Shown one piece after another: positions 1-12,388 of a stretch of DNA of 64,000 bases (within the stretch, counting starts at the first letter, position 1; the number at the start of each line of letters is the position of its first letter). The notes below the pieces were generated by a model. That model was not told the DNA's origin, made no database searches, and saw only the letters and a list, made by a program, of their open reading frames with translations. A program made the translations under genes and the position numbers. The stretch is from Mytilus californianus (Eukaryota > Mollusca > Bivalvia > Mytilida > Mytilidae): positions 45,697,278 through 45,761,277 of the forward strand of contig NW_026262701.1 in the NCBI RefSeq assembly GCF_021869535.1. Reading direction: 5' to 3'.

Positions 1-106
1 TGTGTTCATATCAATCGTACAATGTCAATTAACTTATAATTAATGTTATTAATATATATTATTTTCATTTTAAGTATATGTCATCCATATTTTACAAGTC
101 TATATT

Positions 107-670
107 GTGTGGTAAGTGGCAAGATTTGGCAGACCTTAATTCATCGGGATTTAACTACTTTTCATAAGTGGGAAGAGTTGGCAGGCCTAACTACAGCAGG
201 ATCTAATTCTTTTTTCATCAGTTGGCAAACCTTTATTCATCAAAATTAAATTACTTTTCAATAGTGGGGCAAGTTGGTTGGCCTTAAATCATCGGGAATA
301 AACTACATTTCATAAGTGGGGCGATTGATTTGGTAGGCCCAAATTTAGCAGGATTAAACTCTTTTCTATAGGTGGCCCCCCCCCCCTTTTGTGGGAAAAA
401 TTTGGTTGATTATATAAGGAATCACTGAAGCATGACTGGAGCGGCCCCCCTTATGAAAAGTTCAGATCAGCCACTGGTCAAGTTGGTGCCTAAATTCAGC
501 GGATTTTAATTTTTTTTTCATAGGTTGGGCGAGTTGACAGACCTTTATTCATCAGGTTGAAACTACTTTTCCATTGTGGGGCGAGTTGGTAGGCTTATAT
601 TCATCAGGATTGAACTACATTTCATGAGTGGGGCTATTTTACAGGTCTAAATTCAGCAGGACATAATGAG
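107..670. repeat. Minisatellite, ~53-bp unit
   Basis: About nine degenerate units recur at roughly 52-54 bp spacing. Each carries a core resembling GTGGGGCGAGTTGGCAGGCC followed by TAAATTCATCAGGAT and an ACTACTTTTCAT tract. The array is interrupted at about 375-520, where a C10 run lies at 373-384. A short open frame across the first units is a by-product of the repeat and has no family resemblance. Confidence 0.75.
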
Positions 671-1156
671 GGATGAGTTGTTAGAAAGTAGGGGCATGTT
701 GGTCTTGGGCAATTTTGCAATGGGCGTGTTGTCAAGGATTCTCACTTATTGAGACAAGAATTGTAGAGGAGAGATAAGAAGCGTCATGAAGCGACAAGAA
801 GAATAATTTAGCAGCAAGAAAACTTAATTTTTTGTTTTAATAGTATGTAAATTTCATGTCGTTTCTTGAGCCTAGAAATTCTTCTTCTTGATTCTGGATG
901 CTCAAACTCTTTTTGTTGCTTCTGGAAGCTAAAATACTTCTTGTCTCTAATTAGTGAGACTGAAATTTGAAAGTACAGTGACAATTTGATCTGACTTCTA
1001 CTCAATCCATTTAATAGAAATCTGACTTGTGCCACTAAAATAGACAGCTCCAACAATGTAAAAAGAGACCATCATTATCATGCATGTGGAGCCAGTTTAC
1101 AGACACAACTCTCTTTAGTGATAATTACATTTCTCTTATTTATAGAGTGGCCAAGT

Positions 1157-1283
1157 CAGAGGCGGATCCAGCCATTTTAAAAAGGGGGAGGATCCAACTA
1201 TATGTCCCCATTCAAATGCATTAATCGTCCAAAAAAAGGGGGGTTCCAGGGGTTGGAACCCCCCTCTGGATCCATCACTGCCA
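1157..1283. repeat. Short foldback element (GGATCC-type)
   Basis: The left end CAGAGGCGGATCCAG and right end CTGGATCCATCACTG are rough inverted copies. The centre holds an inner hairpin, GGGGTTCCA/TTGGAACCCC, at about 1239-1263. This resembles a small palindromic MITE seen in many aquatic invertebrates. No coding content. Confidence 0.45.
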
Positions 1284-1368
1284 AGTTGTCTTCTGGCCTA
1301 GTTGACATTTTCCAAGTACAATGGAGGCATTGTTTACTTGCTTTTAGCGTCTTCATCAATTAAGTTTT

Positions 1369-2006
1369 TATGGCCCTGCAACAAAGTTGTAGGGCCATAT
1401 AGTTTTACCCTTATCAGTCATTCCGTCATTCCTCAACAAAAAGTTATACAGAGTTTTTTTCTAAACGCCTTCATATATTGAGCTGATTTTTAGTATGTGA
1501 GTCTACTATGATGAGTTACTGTTCGAATTTACGTTTGGTTCTGCTCGGCTGATTTTTGCCCGAAACAACGGGCTTTGGACTTTGAAAATTTCGTGAAAAT
1601 AACAATTACACAGACTTTTTTTCTAAATGACTTCACATATTTAGCTGATTTTTACTATGTAAGTCTACTATGATGAGTTACAGATCGAGGTTACACTTGG
1701 TTCCGCTCTATTGATTTTTGCTGAAAGTACCGGCTCTGGACTGAAAATTTTTGTGAAAATAACAGTTATACAGACTTTTTCTAAACGACTTCACATATTG
1801 AGCTGATTTTTAATATGTGAGTAAACTATGATGAGTTACAGATCCAGTGTACGTTTGGTTCCGCTCCACTGATATTTGCCGAAATTATGGGCTTTGAACT
1901 TTTGTGAAAATAACAGTTATACAGACTTTCACTCTCAAATTTCCTCTCCTAATAATGGCTCAAGCTTTTTTAGCGAGCGGGGCCATTCGTGTCTTTCAGA
2001 CACATT
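1369..2006 (+). repeat. Hairpin-bounded tandem-monomer element, GGCCCT family
   Basis: It opens with a 12-bp-stem hairpin, TGGCCCTGCAAC/GTTGTAGGGCCA (1371-1397, one mismatch). It then runs through three ~145-bp monomers that each contain AGCTGATTTTTA and CTATGATGAGTTAC, and closes with GCGGGGCCATTC and a hairpin GTGTCT/AGACAC (1989-2003). Non-coding. The plan matches the other hairpin-bounded families in the window although the monomers differ. Confidence 0.65.
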
Positions 2007-2029
2007 TAGTTTTGTATTATTTTTTAGTT

Positions 2030-2236
2030 TCATTATCTAAACCAGGCAATCGTTTAAAGTTGTCGTTTGTCAGCCAATGAAAAGTATCATCATCAATTAG
2101 GTTCTACCAACAGATCTGTAAGTAGTTGACATTTATTTGTTTTCTCCTCTTAATTTATAAAGTATGGAAAATAAATTAAAAAAAAAACAATATTAGAGTT
2201 GTACGTTTTAAAGTGAAATTCACAATGAATTTAAAT
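2030..2236 (+). repeat. Diverged partial copy of the 9.4-13.2 kb array unit
   Basis: CAGCCAATGAAA, AGTAGTTGACATTTATTTG, a TCTCC..TTAATTTATAAAG stretch and GTATGGAAAATAAATTAA occur in the same order as in the 1,464-bp array further right. The copy is diverged and incomplete. No gene is seen. Confidence 0.5.
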
Positions 2237-2240
2237 TCCC

Positions 2241-3232
2241 TTTTTATACGACCGCAAAATTTTTTTTGGGATCGTATAATTGTATGATGTCGTCGTTGTC
2301 CGAAGACACATTGGTTTCCGGACAATAACTTTAGTTTAAGTGAATGGATCTCTATGAAATTTTTTAAAGAAGGTTCAATACCACAAAAGGAAGGTTGGGA
2401 TTGATTTTGGGGATGATGGTCCCAACCGTTTAGGAATTAGGGGCCCAAAAGAGGCCAAAACAAGCATTTTTTCTAGTTTCAGGATAATAACTTGTGTATA
2501 AGTATTTAGATTGCTCTGAAATTGTACCACAATGTTTAATACCACAAGTAGAAGGTTGGGATACATTTGAGGGGTTATGGGGCCAACAGTTTTGGAATTA
2601 ATGGTAAAAAAGGGGCCAAAAACAAGCATTTTTCTAGTTTCCAGACAATAACTTGTGTGTAAGTGTATGGATCTCCCTGACATTGTACCACAAGGTTCCA
2701 TATAACAAAGGGACGGCTGTGATTGAGTTTGGGGTTAATTTAATTGCCCCAAACATGTAGGAATTAGGGGCCAAAAAAGGGCCAAAAACAAGGATTTTTC
2801 TAGTTTCCAGACAATAACTTGTGTTTAAGTGTATGGATCTCTCTGAAATTGTACTACAATGTTCCATACTACAAAGGAAAGGCTGAGTTATGGTGTTATT
2901 GCTCCAAGGGGGGGGGGGGGGGGGGGGGGGGTGATTTTTTTTTCTCTAATTTTTTTAAGGGATTCATATTTTTTTTTCAAAATTTTTCAAATTGCGAATT
3001 TTTGAAAAATTTCAAGAAGAAATCTTCAGTTGCACAGTATTGCGCAATAGATTTGTAAGATCTTTGACCACATTAATTTTGTGTCAGAAACCTATATTAT
3101 GTCAAAAATTTGATCACAATCCAAATTCAGACAATATCAAGCTTGAATATTGTGTCCAAATTTGCCCAAACTGTTCAGGGTTCGACCTCTGCAGTCGTAT
3201 CAGGCTGCACTCAGCGAAGCATTTTATTTAAG
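2241..3232 (+). repeat. Hairpin-bounded element, GGTCGTAT family (copy 1)
   Basis: It begins with a hairpin-like start (ATACGACCGC ... GGGATCGTAT) and contains several ~130-150-bp monomers with ACAATAACTTGTGT, GTGTATGGATCTCT and GGGGCCAAAAA. It ends at GTTCGACCTCTGCAGTCGTATC and CTGCACTCAGCGAAGCATT, which can form two short stems. A G24 run lies at 2908-2931. Apparent open frames on both strands repeat with the monomers and are not genes. Confidence 0.65.
2908..2931 (+). repeat. Poly-G tract (24 G)
   Basis: An uninterrupted run of 24 guanines sits in the GGTCGTAT-family repeat just before a T-rich stretch. Related runs occur at the matching position of the copies at 41.98 and 42.70 kb. Confidence 0.9.
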
Positions 3233-3388
3233 ATTTTGAATGAGGTATTTAATCAGCTTCTGTGATATTAATGCAGACTTTGCTAATATGGATTTTAACC
3301 TAAAGCATTTAATTGGAAACTTGAATTGAATATTTAAATCATAAGAAACTTGTTATTGGCTTTCTATCTATAATAGTATTATTTTTTA

Positions 3389-3775
3389 AAAATTTTGTGG
3401 TCGTATATTGGTATCACATCATCGTCATCGTTGTCCAATACACATTGGTTTCCGGACAATATCTTTTTTTTAAGTGTATGGATTTCTATGAAATTTTACC
3501 ATAAGGTTTATGACCACAAAAAGAAGGTTGGGATTGATTTTGGGGGTAATGGTCCTAACAGTTCAGGAATTAGGGGTCAAAATGGGGCCCAAATGAGCAT
3601 TTTTCTAGTTTCCAGACAATAACTTGTGAAATGGTGTATGGATCTCTCTGAAATTATACCACAAGTTACCATATCACAAAGGGATGGTAAGAATTTGCTT
3701 TGGGGGTTATGGCTCAAACTGTTTAGGAATTAGGGGCAAAAAAGGGGGAAAAACAAGGGTTTCCAGGTTAATGGA
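3389..3775 (+). repeat. Partial GGTCGTAT-family element
   Basis: It starts TTTTGTGGTCGTATATTGG followed by CATCATCGTCATCGTTGTCC, then two monomers of the same kind as 2241-3232. It stops before the usual 3' terminal hairpin, so it is 3'-truncated. Confidence 0.55.
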
Positions 3776-3803
3776 CAATTACTTAAGTACAAAACATAAT
3801 TTT

Positions 3804-3865
3804 AAAGCAGTGTAAGGGAGGTAATTTAAACACATATTGTCAAATTACCTCCCTTACGCTACTTG
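3804..3865. repeat. Inverted repeat (GTAAGGGAGGTAATTT)
   Basis: Perfect 16-bp arms at 3812-3827 and 3842-3857 extend imperfectly outward (AAGCAGT / GCTACTT). The same arm sequence recurs at about 41705-41725, so this is the edge of a dispersed repeat. Confidence 0.6.
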
Positions 3866-3959
3866 TAAATTATTTATAAAGAAATGTATTGTCTTTAGGT
3901 GATTAGCTGTCAATTTATTTTCAGAAGTTACTATTTTAAAAATGTTTAATAAAGGTAAT

Positions 3960-4200
3960 TTAATTATAGCCATGATTATGTGTGTGAAGGAATTTTATTT
4001 TTAGATATTACTATTCAATGTTGCTGATGGAGGCTTTTTAATTTTCGGCATGATTATGATGTCATTTCTATTTTAAAAATTATTTAATTTTAGCCATGAT
4101 TATGTATGTGAAGGAATTTTATTTTTAGATATTACTATTTAATGTTGCTGATGAAAGTGTTTAAACTTTAGGCATGATTATGATGTCATTTTCTATTTTA
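3960..4200. repeat. Two ~125-bp tandem copies
   Basis: GAAGGAATTTTATTTTTAGA followed by TATTACTATT and TGTTGCTGATG occurs twice, at about 3988 and 4111, each ending near GCATGATTATGATGTCATT. A further copy lies at about 7240-7320, just before the hairpin of the next element. Non-coding. Confidence 0.6.
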
Positions 4201-4215
4201 ATACTTTTATGATGT

Positions 4216-5440
4216 ATTTAAATGGGTTTTTATGGTTGCAAAGTCCTAGCTGTCAATTTATTTTTGGAAAATGACGCTATCAGCGGCATGTTTCCGATAC
4301 CATTGACCAGAACTTACGGCAGTCGATTATTGCCTCCGCCTACCGCACTCGGTTTCATATTTACTATTTTACATACTAACTGGAATCTGCTTGTATTACG
4401 CTACACTCGAACAAAGTGTTGTAGTCGGTCGGGAACCAGTTTACATACTTTATTTTATTTACCAAAAAGATATCTTGACCTGTCCATATGTTTTTTTGTT
4501 TTTAAATGGTATTTGGAGCTATCCCTTTGTTATATTTTTCATATTTATTCGAGCTTTCACTTTTATGCACATGTCTTACAATCGTAAACAATTGGTATGT
4601 ATACATGATAAATAGATCCCTTTTGTTATGGTGTTGGACTGTTTACCCTCCAATGATCAGCAATCGCTAGACAAAATAGTTCTCCTAAATAATGTCAGCC
4701 TTTCATGCCATTTCAACTTTACAATCATTAAAAAAAGTGAAAATCGGAATCATTTTGATATCCATTGGATAGAAACTGGTCTTTATCCAGATTTACGAAG
4801 ATTTTAAAAATCGGAAATTAGTAATACAGTTATACCCACGCGGTGCGTATGAATCTTTGTTTACAAAACAGGATTTCGGAACGTCTCTAGTTTTTAGATC
4901 GTAAGTCACGATAAACTCAAACTGAAAGTAAACAGTTGTTTGTAAGACGCAGGTTTACTCACCATAAACAAGCTGAAACGTTCAGTATGGCATATATTTT
5001 AGGTTAAAGACGGTCCCATTCATTTAAAAAGCATTTTGAAAGTAGACGATGGGATTATTTCAGGTTTGGGGAACGAGTAAATTATCACAAAGTTCATTTC
5101 TTGACGACCTCATAATTTCATCATGTCGATGGTACAAATCGATTTTTGATGTTTACTGTTGCTTCTCATGTTTTGTATTTAAACGGTCGTTTATTTTTTA
5201 ACCCGAACCAGGCATATGCATTCTGTAATTGTGCAAATCTTCGTTCTTTGGTCAATTGGCTTAAGGATAGTTGTATCAATTTCAACTCTTACATTATTTT
5301 TTTTTAAAATATATTTGCATTACACGTGCAATGGCAGTACCTTTCCAATTACTATTTATGTGTTGTGTCTAAATTAAAGTTGTAACACTTTATAGTGACT
5401 GGAAAGGGTAGAAAAATTCATCAGATGAGAAAAGGCTGAA
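4216..5440. other. No recognisable gene
   Basis: The longest open stretch (4222-4587, 121 codons) is rich in Phe, Leu and Cys and shows no domain, no convincing splice context and no family resemblance. I regard it as chance. I see no other structure in this unique-looking AT-rich segment. Confidence 0.4.
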
Positions 5441-5442
5441 GA

Positions 5443-5818
5443 TACTTCAAACGGCACCGAATCATTATATAAAAAGAAACTGAGATTTGGATAGTTCCAC
5501 TTCAAGGTAAAAATGTTTATCTCTTGTGAAATGAAATTAAAAAAATATTGTAACACTGTAGTTAATTAATAAAGATACTATTACGTGTATTTCTGTATTG
5601 GCCTTATTATTGGTTCTCGGCCAGCAATCAAACGGCACTGAATCATTAGATATTGCATCTTATAAAAGGAAACCGAGATTTGGATAGTTCCACTTCAAGG
5701 TAAAAATGTTTATCTCTTGTGAAATGAAATAAAAAAAATATTGTAACACTGTAGTTAATTAATAAAGATTCTATTACGTGTATTTCTGTATTGGCCTTAT
5801 TATTGGTCCTCGGCCAGC
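5443..5818. repeat. Tandem duplication, ~187-bp unit
   Basis: Two nearly identical copies start at CAAACGGCACCGAATCATTA (about 5443) and its counterpart at about 5629. Both run through GAGATTTGGATAGTTCCACT and ATTACGTGTATTTCTGTATT to CTCGGCCAGCA. The second copy continues into the foldback at 5780-5893. Confidence 0.75.
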
Positions 5819-5893
5819 AGTATTGGCCTTCCGCTTCGCCTCAGACCAATACACCCAAGACATGGACCAATAACAAGGCCAATACAGAAATAC
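5780..5893. repeat. Foldback element, 30-bp arms
   Basis: The left arm (5780-5809) begins GTATTTCTGTATTGGCC. The right arm (5864-5893) is its reverse complement with very few mismatches and ends GGCCAATACAGAAATAC. The loop holds a smaller GTATTGG/CCAATAC pair. The left arm is also present in the first copy of the flanking duplication. Confidence 0.75.
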
Positions 5894-6817
5894 TTACGCA
5901 ATGATATTATAGAATGACAGTATGGTTCAATAGCGGGAATCAGCCCCTCAACTACTTTTTACATAAATATTAACTTCTGGCTTCAACGCTTTGTTCGTCT
6001 TGTCTGTAGATCTTGCTGTAGTTCCAGTTCAGCAAGCATTTTAGAGACGTATCTAGTCCATTCTCTTTTGACTTGTAATCTCTGGTGATAGATTATGCCG
6101 CTTGACATTGTATCCTTTCAAGCTTGTTTTTTTTGTTACCGTGTAGGGGTCCAATACTATGGCTCCATATTAAATTATAAGATCCATTCCTAAAGATCTA
6201 GATCATTGTTCTAACCTGACACAAATTTCAATAACTGGAATGCTACCCAAGTTGAATATATGGTGACCCACGAGAACAGCATTATCACTATTGAAATTGT
6301 GTTTAATACCATGATTGTTCAATGTCATTAACTTAAATGGAGACAGACATTTGACCTGAAAGACATGAAAGGTGGTGTGGGAGTGCAAAATCAAAAACTA
6401 ACTGACTATGATATATGGTTAAAGAATGAATATCAATTACATGGGTCAACATGTTCAAGGGCAGAGTTGTTATAAAATAACAATATGGCAGAGAAGTGGT
6501 TTCAAGTTTCATATACAGCGACCTGACTGACATGCAATAAAAAATCGAAGGAGTATCCCTATTTGTCTAATCTTCAAGGTGAAATAAAACTAGTAAAACA
6601 ATATTATACTATTGTCTAAATATACAGAAATATAATTTGCTTCAAGTAACAGAAATAACTAGGTCACTAGTAACTTATTTAATGAGTATGTGGGGTATAA
6701 GAGCTTGCTAACAACAGGCTCTTCATAATCATTTGGTTTGAAAAGGATACTAGTAGTTTATATTCTTGATTTAGAAAAATGTAATTGCAAGAAAAAAATC
6801 ACATTACTTAGAATACT
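5894..6817. other. No recognisable gene
   Basis: AT-rich sequence with only short frames in all six directions. No domain, RNA or clear repeat boundary was recognised. Confidence 0.35.
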
Positions 6818-7058
6818 TTAGATCATTCAGGTAGTCTTTATTTATATGAACAAAAGAACAGCCAGTAGTCATTGGATATTGTAGATCATTCAAATAGTCT
6901 TGACCTTTTTATTAGTACAAAAGAACAGCCAGTAGTCATTGGATATTGTTAGATCATTCTGGTAGTCTTGACCTATTTATTTATACAAAAAAAAACAGCC
7001 AGTAGTAATTGGATACTGTAGATCATTGAGGTAGTCTTGACCTATTCATTTGTACTGA
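6818..7058. repeat. Minisatellite, ~70-bp unit
   Basis: About 3.5 copies carry AACAGCCAGTAGTCATTGGA, TATTGTAGATCATTC and TAGTCTTGACC. The units are similar enough to indicate recent amplification. Non-coding. Confidence 0.7.
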
Positions 7059-7322
7059 AAAAACAGACACATATACGAATATCAATTATATGCTTACGAG
7101 ACATGTTGCAATGTTAAACTTATTACGGTATGTGAAAATCAAGACTTGCATAAAAAATATCACAATATTAGAGACAGTGGCGTCATTTTTCCTCAGAGCT
7201 TTCAGCTCTTTGATTAGAAATTACTTTTAAATGCTGATGAAGGAATTTTATTTTTAGATATTACTACTAAAAGTTGCTGATGAAGGTTTTTTAATTTTAG
7301 CCATGACTATGATGTCATTTTT

Positions 7323-8507
7323 GTCGAGCCTGCGACTTTAGTCGCAGAAAGCTCGACATAGGGATAGTGGCGGTGGCGGCGTTAGCTTAATTCTTAAAAG
7401 TTTTATATTTTAGAAGCTAGAAGACCTGGCTGCTTCATACTTTGTATATAGATGCCTTATGTTACGAAGTTTCCATCTGTCATATGTCTGTCATATGTCT
7501 GTTGTCCTTGACCTCATTTTCATGGTTCAGTGACCACTTGAAAAAAAAAGTCAACATTTTATGTAATGTTAATTTCTTTCTTATTATGAATAATAGGATA
7601 ACTATATTTAGTATGTGCGTACCTTGCAAGGTCCTCATGCCTGTCAGACAATTTTCATTTGACCTCGACCTCATTTCATGGACCAGTGAACAAGGTTAAG
7701 TTTTTGTGGTCAAGTCCATATATCAGATACTATAAGCAGGAGGTCTACTATATTTGGTATATGGAATGATTGTAAGGTGTAGATGTCCAACTGGTAGGTG
7801 TCATCTGACCTTGACCTCATTTTCATGGTTCAGTGGTCAAAGTTAAGTTTTTGAGTTTTGGTCCTTTTTTCTAATACTATATGCAATAGGTCAACTATAT
7901 TTGGTGTATGGAATTATTTTATGATGTACATGTCAGTCTCGCAGATTTTATTTGACCTTGACCTCATTTTCACGGTTCATTTCTCAGTGTTAAGTTTTTG
8001 TGTTTTGGTCTGTGTTTCTTCAACTATAAGCAATAGATCAACTGTATTTGTTGTATGGAAGGATTGTAAGGTGTATATGTCTGTCTGGCAGGTATCATCT
8101 GACCTTGACCTCATTTTCATGGTTCATTGGTCAATGTTAAGTTTTCATGGTTAAGTTTGTTTCTTAGATACTATAAGCAATAGGTCAACTATATTTAATG
8201 CATAAATTAATTGTAAGGTGTACATGTCTGTCTGGCATGGTTCATCTGACCTTGACCTTATATTCACGGTTCATTGGTCAATGTTAAGTTTTCTTGGTTA
8301 AGACTGTTTCTTAGAAACTATAAGCAATAGGTCAACTATGTTTGGTTTATTGAATGATTGTAAGGATTACATGTATTTCTCGTTTGGTTTATCTGACCTT
8401 GACCTCATTTACTTGGATCATGTTAAGTTTATGTGTTACTTGTAGTAAAGCTTTATATTTAGGACTATCAATATAAAATCAATAGTTAGTAAAGAAGGCG
8501 AGACATT
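7323..8507 (+). repeat. Hairpin-bounded element, GTCGAGC family
   Basis: It opens with a nested hairpin: outer arms GTCGAGC/GCTCGAC (7323-7329, 7351-7357) and inner arms TGCGACT/AGTCGCA (7331-7337, 7340-7346). About seven ~147-bp monomers follow, each with TGACCTTGACCTCATTTTCA, GTTAAGTTTT and CAATAGGTCAACTAT. It ends near GGCGAGACATTATGATT. Frames inside it (for example 7858-8154) follow the monomer period and are not genes. Confidence 0.7.
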
Positions 8508-8539
8508 ATGATTTATTTAAATGGGCTTTTATGGTTAAA

Positions 8540-8987
8540 AAAAAGCATTTTTCTAGTTTACAGACAGAAACTTGTGACTAAGTGTATGGATCTTTCTAAT
8601 ATTGTACTACAAGGTTCCATACTACAAAGGAAAGACTGCAATTGAGTTTGATGGTCAATGCTAAAAGGGGGATTCAAAAAGTTTGGGGAGAAGGGGGGTT
8701 TCCAATTTGTTTTTAAAAGGGTTCATATTATTTTTTTCAAAATTTTCAAAATTTCAAATTTTTGAAAAGTTTCAAGAAGAAATCTTCAATTGCACAGTAT
8801 TGCACATTAGATTTTTAAGGTCTTTGACCGCATTTATTTTGTGTCAGAAACCTATATTATGTCAAAAATTTTGATCACAATCCAAATTCAAATAGTATCA
8901 AGCTTTAATATTGTGTCCAAATTTGCCCCAACTGTTCAGGGTTCGACCACTGCGGTCGAATCAGGCTGCGCTCAGCGAAGCATTTTA
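8540..8987 (+). repeat. GGTCGTAT-family element, 5'-truncated copy
   Basis: It enters within a monomer (TTCTAGTTTACAGACAG) and runs through short G runs to GGTTCGACCACTGCGGTCGAAT and CTGCGCTCAGCGAAGCATT, the usual 3' end. The G runs are only 4-6 long here, unlike the 20-24 in other copies. Confidence 0.6.
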
Positions 8988-9123
8988 TTGAATATAGAAT
9001 GTATCAGTGTTCCTATCATTACATCAATATCCAACAATTTTACACTCTCATCTACAATAAAACCACTTAGGTGATCCTATCTTTATACCAATATCTGGTA
9101 TTTATATATATATTTTTGTGAGA

Positions 9124-9390
9124 GGGGCCTCGGTGGCCGAGTGGTCTAAGTAGTTACTACTGAAATCACTAGCCAGTCAACGCTGAGGTAGTGAGTTCGA
9201 ACCCTGTTCGTGCGGGTGCACTCGACTCCAATCTTAATTGACTAGGATTGTCAGTTTTCCTATCGAAGGTCGGTGGTTTTCTCCGGGCACTCCGGCTTCC
9301 TCCACCAATAAAAAATGGCCGCCACGAAATAGCCCAAAAGCGGTGCTTAAAAGTGCCGTTCAAACACCAAAAATCAAATAAAAAAAATCA
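9124..9390 (+). mobile_element. tRNA-derived SINE (RUDI-like)
   Basis: The 5' head is tRNA-like, with an A-box-like GGCCGAGTGGTCTAAG and a B-box-like GAGTTCGAACCC, as in a Ser/Leu-type tRNA. The body includes ATCCTAGTC in inverted form, GGTCGGTGGTTTTCTCCGGG and CTTCCTCCACCAATAAAAAA. It ends in an A-rich tail. I recognise this as the widespread molluscan SINE type. Antisense copies lie at 45.69 and 58.46 kb. It is not a functional tRNA gene, because the head does not close into a cloverleaf acceptor stem. Confidence 0.75.
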
Positions 9391-9459
9391 AATATATTTT
9401 TGTACCTTAATTTAAGAATATTGCATGCTTCTTTTTTCATTTAATAAAGGTGCATATGT

Positions 9460-12388
9460 GTTGACCAAAGCACATTTTGTATGAAACTTGAAAGCGCTAC
9501 ATACTTAAAATGCATGCATGATCACTGCGGATTTAAAAACACTTTAAAAATTACAAAAAGGAAGCATTCATATCTGATATGTATATTTCTATGATACAAC
9601 AATAAAATTATGAGTTATTTTCAAGGATTTCTTTACTTTTCCTTTGTGTTTTGATGTTGTCATGGGAAACATGTGCAGTTATGAATGTTATGAATTGTTC
9701 TCAGCCAATGAAAGGTGGGGATTCTGTTAACAGGACTGTCAGAAGTGTAAATAAGAAGTTGACATTTTTTTGTTATCTCCCCTTAATTTATAAAGTATGG
9801 AAAATAAATTAAATAAACCTAATTAGAGTTGTATGTTTAAAAGAAAAATTCACAAAGAAAATAAATCCCTTTTTTAAAGATTCTGAATCAGGTATTTAAT
9901 CAGCTTCTGTCATATTAATGCAGACTTTGCTAATACGAATTTTAACTTATAGCATTTGATTGGAAACATTGAATTATGTATTTCAAAAATTGGAAACATA
10001 TGTGAGGCTCTCTATCTATTATAGTTTTATTTTTAAAAATAGAACACATCAGTGTTCCTATCATTAATTCTATATCAAACAATATTACACTCTCATCTAC
10101 ATTAAAACCACTTTAGTGCTCTTATCTTTATACCAATATCAAATATTAAAATATATATACATTTTTATACTAGCTTTTTAGAATTGCATGCTTCTTTTAG
10201 CCATTTAATAAAGGTGTAAAAGTGTATGATCACTGATTTAAAAACACTTTAGAATTACAAAAAGGAAGCATACAAGTCTTATAATTAAATTTCTATGATA
10301 CAACCTTGAAATTATAAGTTATCATCAAGGATTTCTTTACTTTTCCTTTGTGTTGTGATGTGGTCATGGGAAGCATGTGCAGTCATGAATGCTGCAATTT
10401 ATTGAAAAATAAAATATAATTCTGGAATTCAATGAATTATTCTCCAGGACTGTATGAAGTGTTGGTAACTAGTTGACATTTATTTGTTATCTCCCCTTAA
10501 TTCATATAAAAAGGAAAATAAATATAAAAAGCCCTAATTAGAGTAGAATGTTTAAAAGTAAAATTCACAAAGAATTTAAGTTCCTATTCTAAAGGTTTTA
10601 GATCAGATATTTAATCAATTACTGTCATATTAATGCAGACTTTTATATTATGAATTTTTATTTATAGCATTTAATTGAAAACATGAATTTAATATTTTAT
10701 ATTTATCGGAAACATATATGCAGCTCTCTATCTATATTATAGTTTTATTTATGAACATAGAACACATCAGTGTTCCTATCAATAAATTTATATTAACCAG
10801 TCATACACACTCATCTGAAATTAACCAATCAGTCATCCTATATTTAAACCAATATAAAATATTTATAAATACTTTCCTTTCAGAAGTGCATGCTTCTTTT
10901 TGCCATTAATAAAGGTGTAAAAGTGTTGACCAAAGCGCATTTTGTATGAAACTTGAAATAGCTAAATACTAAAAAGGCATGCATGATCACTGCGGATTTA
11001 AAAACACTTTAAAAATTACAAAAAGGAAGCATTCAAATCTGATATGTATATTTCTATGATACAACAATAAAATTATGAGTTATTTTCAAGGATTTCTTTA
11101 CTTTTCCTTTGTGTTTTGATGTTGTCATGGGAAACATGTGCAGTTATGAATGTTATGAATTGTTCTCAGCCAATGAAAGGTGGGGATTCTGTTAACAGGA
11201 CTGTCAGAAGTGTTAATAAGAAGTTGACATTTTTTTGTTATCTCCCCTTAATTTATAAAGTATGGAAAATAAATTAAATAAACCTAATTAGAGTTGTATG
11301 TTTAAAAGAAAAATTCACAAAGAAAATAAGTCCCTTTTTTAAAGATTCTAAATCAGGTATTTAATCAGCTTCTGTCATATTAATGCAGACTTTGCTAATA
11401 CGAATTTTAACTTATAGCATTTGATTGGAAACATTGAATTATGTATTTCAAAAATTGGAAACATGTGTGAGGCTCTCTATCTATTATAGTTTTATTTTTA
11501 AAAATAGAACACATCAGTGTTCCTATCATTAATTCTATATCAAACAATATTACACTCTCATCTACATTAAAACCACTTTAGTGCTCTTATCTTTATACCA
11601 ATATCAAATATTAAAATATGTATACATTTTTATACTAGCTTTTTAGAATTGCATGCTTCTTTTAGCCATTTAATAAAGGTGTAAAAGTGTATGATCACTG
11701 ATTTAAAAACACTTTAGAATTACAAAAAGGAAGCATACAAGTCTTATAATTAAATTTCTATGATACAACCTTGAAATTATAAGTTATCATCAAGGATTTC
11801 TTTACTTTTCCTTTGTGTTGTGATGTGGTCATGGGAAGCATGTGCAGTCATGAATGCTGCAATTTATTGAAAAATAAAATATAATTCTGGAATTCAATGA
11901 ATTGTTCTCCAGGACTGTATGAAGTGTTGGTAACTAGTTGACATTTATTTGTTATCTCCCCTTAATTCATATAAAAAGGAAAATAAATAAAAAAAAGCCC
12001 TAATTAGAGTAGAATGTTTAAAAGTAAAATTCACAAAGAATTTAAGTTCCTATTCTAAAGGTTTTAGATCAGATATTTAATCAATTACTGTCATATTAAT
12101 GCAGACTTTTATATTATGAATTTTTATTTATAGCATTTAATTGAAAACATGAATTTAATATTTTATTTATCGGAAACATATATGCAGCTCTCTATCTATA
12201 TTATAGTTTTATTTATGAACATAGAACACATCAGTGTTCCTATCAATAAATTTATATTAACCAGTCATACACACTCATCTGAAATTAACCAATCAGTCAT
12301 CCTATATTTAAACCAATATAAAATATTTATAAATACTTTCCTTTCAGAAGTGCATGCTTCTTTTTGCCATTAATAAAGGTGTAAAAGT
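9460..12388 (+). repeat. Higher-order tandem array: two ~1,464-bp units
   Basis: GTTGACCAAAG begins matching stretches at 9460, 10925 and 12389, giving a 1,464-1,465-bp period. Each unit is itself two diverged ~705- and ~759-bp subunits, seen from the landmark CAAGGATTTCTTTACTTTTC at about 9622, 10327, 11086, 11791 and 12550. Unit 1 and unit 2 differ only at scattered bases. Identical 63-codon frames at 10718 and 12182 are repeat copies with no recognised protein. Confidence 0.85.

Noticed and set aside
2375-2867. Overlapping minus-strand frames with repeated SYCLETRK motifs.
   Set aside because: The motif recurs with the monomer period of the GGTCGTAT repeat, so it is translation of a non-coding repeat.
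4222-4587. 121-codon open frame.
   Set aside because: Hydrophobic, Cys-rich composition typical of chance frames in AT-rich DNA; no domain and no coding context.
9133-9205. tRNA gene (Ser/Leu-like).
   Set aside because: A and B boxes are present but the acceptor and anticodon stems do not close properly, and the body is a SINE with other copies in the window.
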